Positions 4,933 through 5,654 of a stretch of DNA of 5,654 nucleotides are shown here, piece after piece. This DNA is from Nitrososphaera sp. (GTDB lineage: Archaea; Thermoproteota; Nitrososphaeria; Nitrososphaerales; Nitrososphaeraceae). Below the pieces are notes generated by a model. That model was not told the origin of the DNA. It searched no databases and saw nothing but the letters and a program-made list of their open reading frames with translations. Made by a program: the position numbers and the translations under genes. The DNA is taken from assembly GCA_022545875.1 (NCBI GenBank), contig JAKEIF010000073.1, positions 1 to 5,654 of the forward strand, given 5' to 3'. The stretch's first letter is position 1. Every line of letters begins with the position of its first letter.

Positions 4933-5555
4933 ATTCTGTAAATGGAGTCGCCAAGCTCTTCCTTCATCTTTGAACTCTTTGAACCCGGTATCGGAGTCGA
5001 GAGTCTTATTACGTGGACATTCAGGTTTCGCTTTTTGCAGTTTTCTGCGACTTCCTTTTCGCCGTGTGCCTGATCATAGCCGAGTGCTATAACATTGGGC
5101 TTGACGTATTCAACAGTGTCATAGAGTGTGCCTTCACGCCCGACAATAGCGATATCTACAAAGCTGAGCGAAGATACAAGTTCCTTTCTAAGTGATTCGT
5201 CGTGGTATATCCTTCTGTCTTTCTTTATCTTTTGAGCGGTAGAGCTCCGAGCAACGATGACAACAAGTACATCGCCGTGTTCCTTTGCAGCCTTTAGCGT
5301 ATGTATGTGACCCGGATGGATCAAATCAAAAACGCCTCCAACAAGGACTACCTTTAGCGCGTCGCGTCCGATAAATGTCAGCTTTGTAGGGTCGTCCTTC
5401 TCCACAAATCCAGTCCTGACAAGATGCTCTATTCTTGCCTTGAAAAAGTCAGCACTTACCGGGAGCCTGACTTTTAGCCTTTCGTATGCTGATATTGAAG
5501 GCTCAAGAGTACTTGCATAGAGTGAAGCTAGGACTGCCTTATCTACCTGGTCCAT
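4929..5555 (-). CDS. ribL: Archaeal FAD synthase (FMN adenylyltransferase) with N-terminal winged-helix-like domain
   Basis: From the ATG at 5555-5553 this is 208 residues. The nucleotidyltransferase domain starts near residue 68: KVVLVGGVFDLIHPGH holds the HxGH signature (80-83), ALGYDQ (157-162) follows the central strands, and STPIPGSKSSKM (186-197) takes the place of the ISST-type motif. RibL transfers AMP from ATP to FMN to make FAD, as shown for MJ1179, a protein of about 150 residues. The extra 67 N-terminal residues look like a winged helix: helices around DKAVLASLY and SADFFKARIEHLVRTG, then a wing ending LTFIGRDALKV. That domain assignment is an inference from pattern. A TTG at 5558, one codon earlier, is also possible. 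GAGGT lies 8 bases before the ATG (5 before the TTG), so ATG is preferred. The gene converges on the riboflavin kinase gene, the preceding step of the pathway, and their stop codons overlap. Confidence 0.87.
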   Translation of the reverse strand: MDQVDKAVLASLYASTLEPSISAYERLKVRLPVSADFFKARIEHLVRTGFVEKDDPTKLTFIGRDALKVVLVGGVFDLIHPGHIHTLKAAKEHGDVLVVIVARSSTAQKIKKDRRIYHDESLRKELVSSLSFVDIAIVGREGTLYDTVEYVKPNVIALGYDQAHGEKEVAENCKKRNLNVHVIRLSTPIPGSKSSKMKEELGDSIYRI

Positions 5556-5563
5556 CAAGTTTT

Positions 5564-5568
5564 ACCTC
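5564..5568 (-). promoter_or_regulatory. Ribosome binding site of ribL
   Basis: The minus strand reads GAGGT, a good match to the archaeal anti-Shine-Dalgarno sequence. It is 5 bases from the TTG at 5558 and 8 bases from the ATG at 5555. Both spacings work, and ATG is taken as the start because it is the stronger codon. Confidence 0.6.
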
Positions 5569-5595
5569 GAGCAGAAGCGATTGCGATCGAATAAT

Positions 5596-5603
5596 GCTAT
5601 AAA
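5596..5603 (-). promoter_or_regulatory. TATA box of ribL
   Basis: The minus strand reads TTTATAGC. A start about 26 bases downstream would fall near 5574, giving a leader of about 19 bases that contains the GAGGT ribosome site. TATA box, start site and ribosome site are mutually consistent. The core is nearly symmetrical (CTATAAAC on the plus strand), so it could also serve a gene beyond the right edge. Confidence 0.55.
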
Positions 5604-5654
5604 CTATTGCTTGAAGCGGTCATGCATCTTATTTCAGGACTGCCATAATCTATC

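Larger units (their letters stand above)
5559..5654. other. Intergenic region upstream of ribL, no gene seen
   Basis: The stretch between ribL and the right edge holds the ribL promoter elements and nothing else I can support. An ATG at 5622 on the plus strand runs only eight codons to TAA. No tRNA-like cloverleaf or T-rich terminator is evident in the part visible here. Confidence 0.5.

Noticed and set aside
5013..5195. 60-codon plus-strand frame rich in Cys and Phe inside ribL
   Set aside because: It looks like a membrane peptide but is antisense to the conserved FAD synthase domain.
5622..5648. Start of a plus-strand gene at the right edge
   Set aside because: The ATG is followed by only seven more codons before TAA.

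Overview
The window looks like chromosomal DNA of an ammonia-oxidizing archaeon of the Nitrososphaera type (Thaumarchaeota/Nitrososphaerota). The support is an archaeal-type DnaG, a CTP-type riboflavin kinase with a winged-helix domain, an archaeal RibL-type FAD synthase, a fused ADP-forming acyl-CoA synthetase like those of the thaumarchaeal carbon cycle, TATA boxes about 26 bases before starts, and moderate GC. The assignment rests on recognition of protein families, not on a search. Genes fill almost the whole window. No gap exceeds 120 bases, and I see no RNA gene, CRISPR array, IS element or long repeat.

Layout: (1) 1-1563, minus strand: N-terminal 521 codons of a fused ADP-forming acyl-CoA synthetase (ATP-grasp half first, CoA-binding half second), running off the left edge. 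(2) 1680-2366, minus: stand-alone class I glutamine amidotransferase with a GTG start. (3) 2450-2890, plus: small Toprim protein, divergent from the amidotransferase. (4) 2974-4221, plus: archaeal DnaG, apparently with a TTG start next to an A7 tract. (5) 4228-4932, plus: an RbkR-like locus (winged helix plus CTP-dependent riboflavin kinase) cut by a single in-frame TAG at 4474-4476. (6) 4929-5555, minus: RibL-type FAD synthase with an extra N-terminal winged-helix-like domain. (7) 5559-5654: ribL promoter region, otherwise empty.

Functionally, the right half holds the last two steps of flavin cofactor synthesis. Riboflavin kinase makes FMN and FAD synthase makes FAD. The two genes face each other with overlapping stop codons. 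The middle holds two Toprim proteins in tandem, the second being DnaG, which in archaea associates with the RNA exosome and may also prime DNA. The left half holds an acyl-CoA synthetase that could serve the 3-hydroxypropionate/4-hydroxybutyrate cycle, and a glutaminase-type enzyme of unknown acceptor.

The most notable observation is the amber codon inside the regulator-kinase fusion. Both halves are intact, they share one reading frame, and the kinase half has no start codon that keeps its first beta strand. The explanation is either a fresh nonsense change or sequence error, or readthrough/recoding that would separate regulator from kinase. I see no wholly new multi-gene system.
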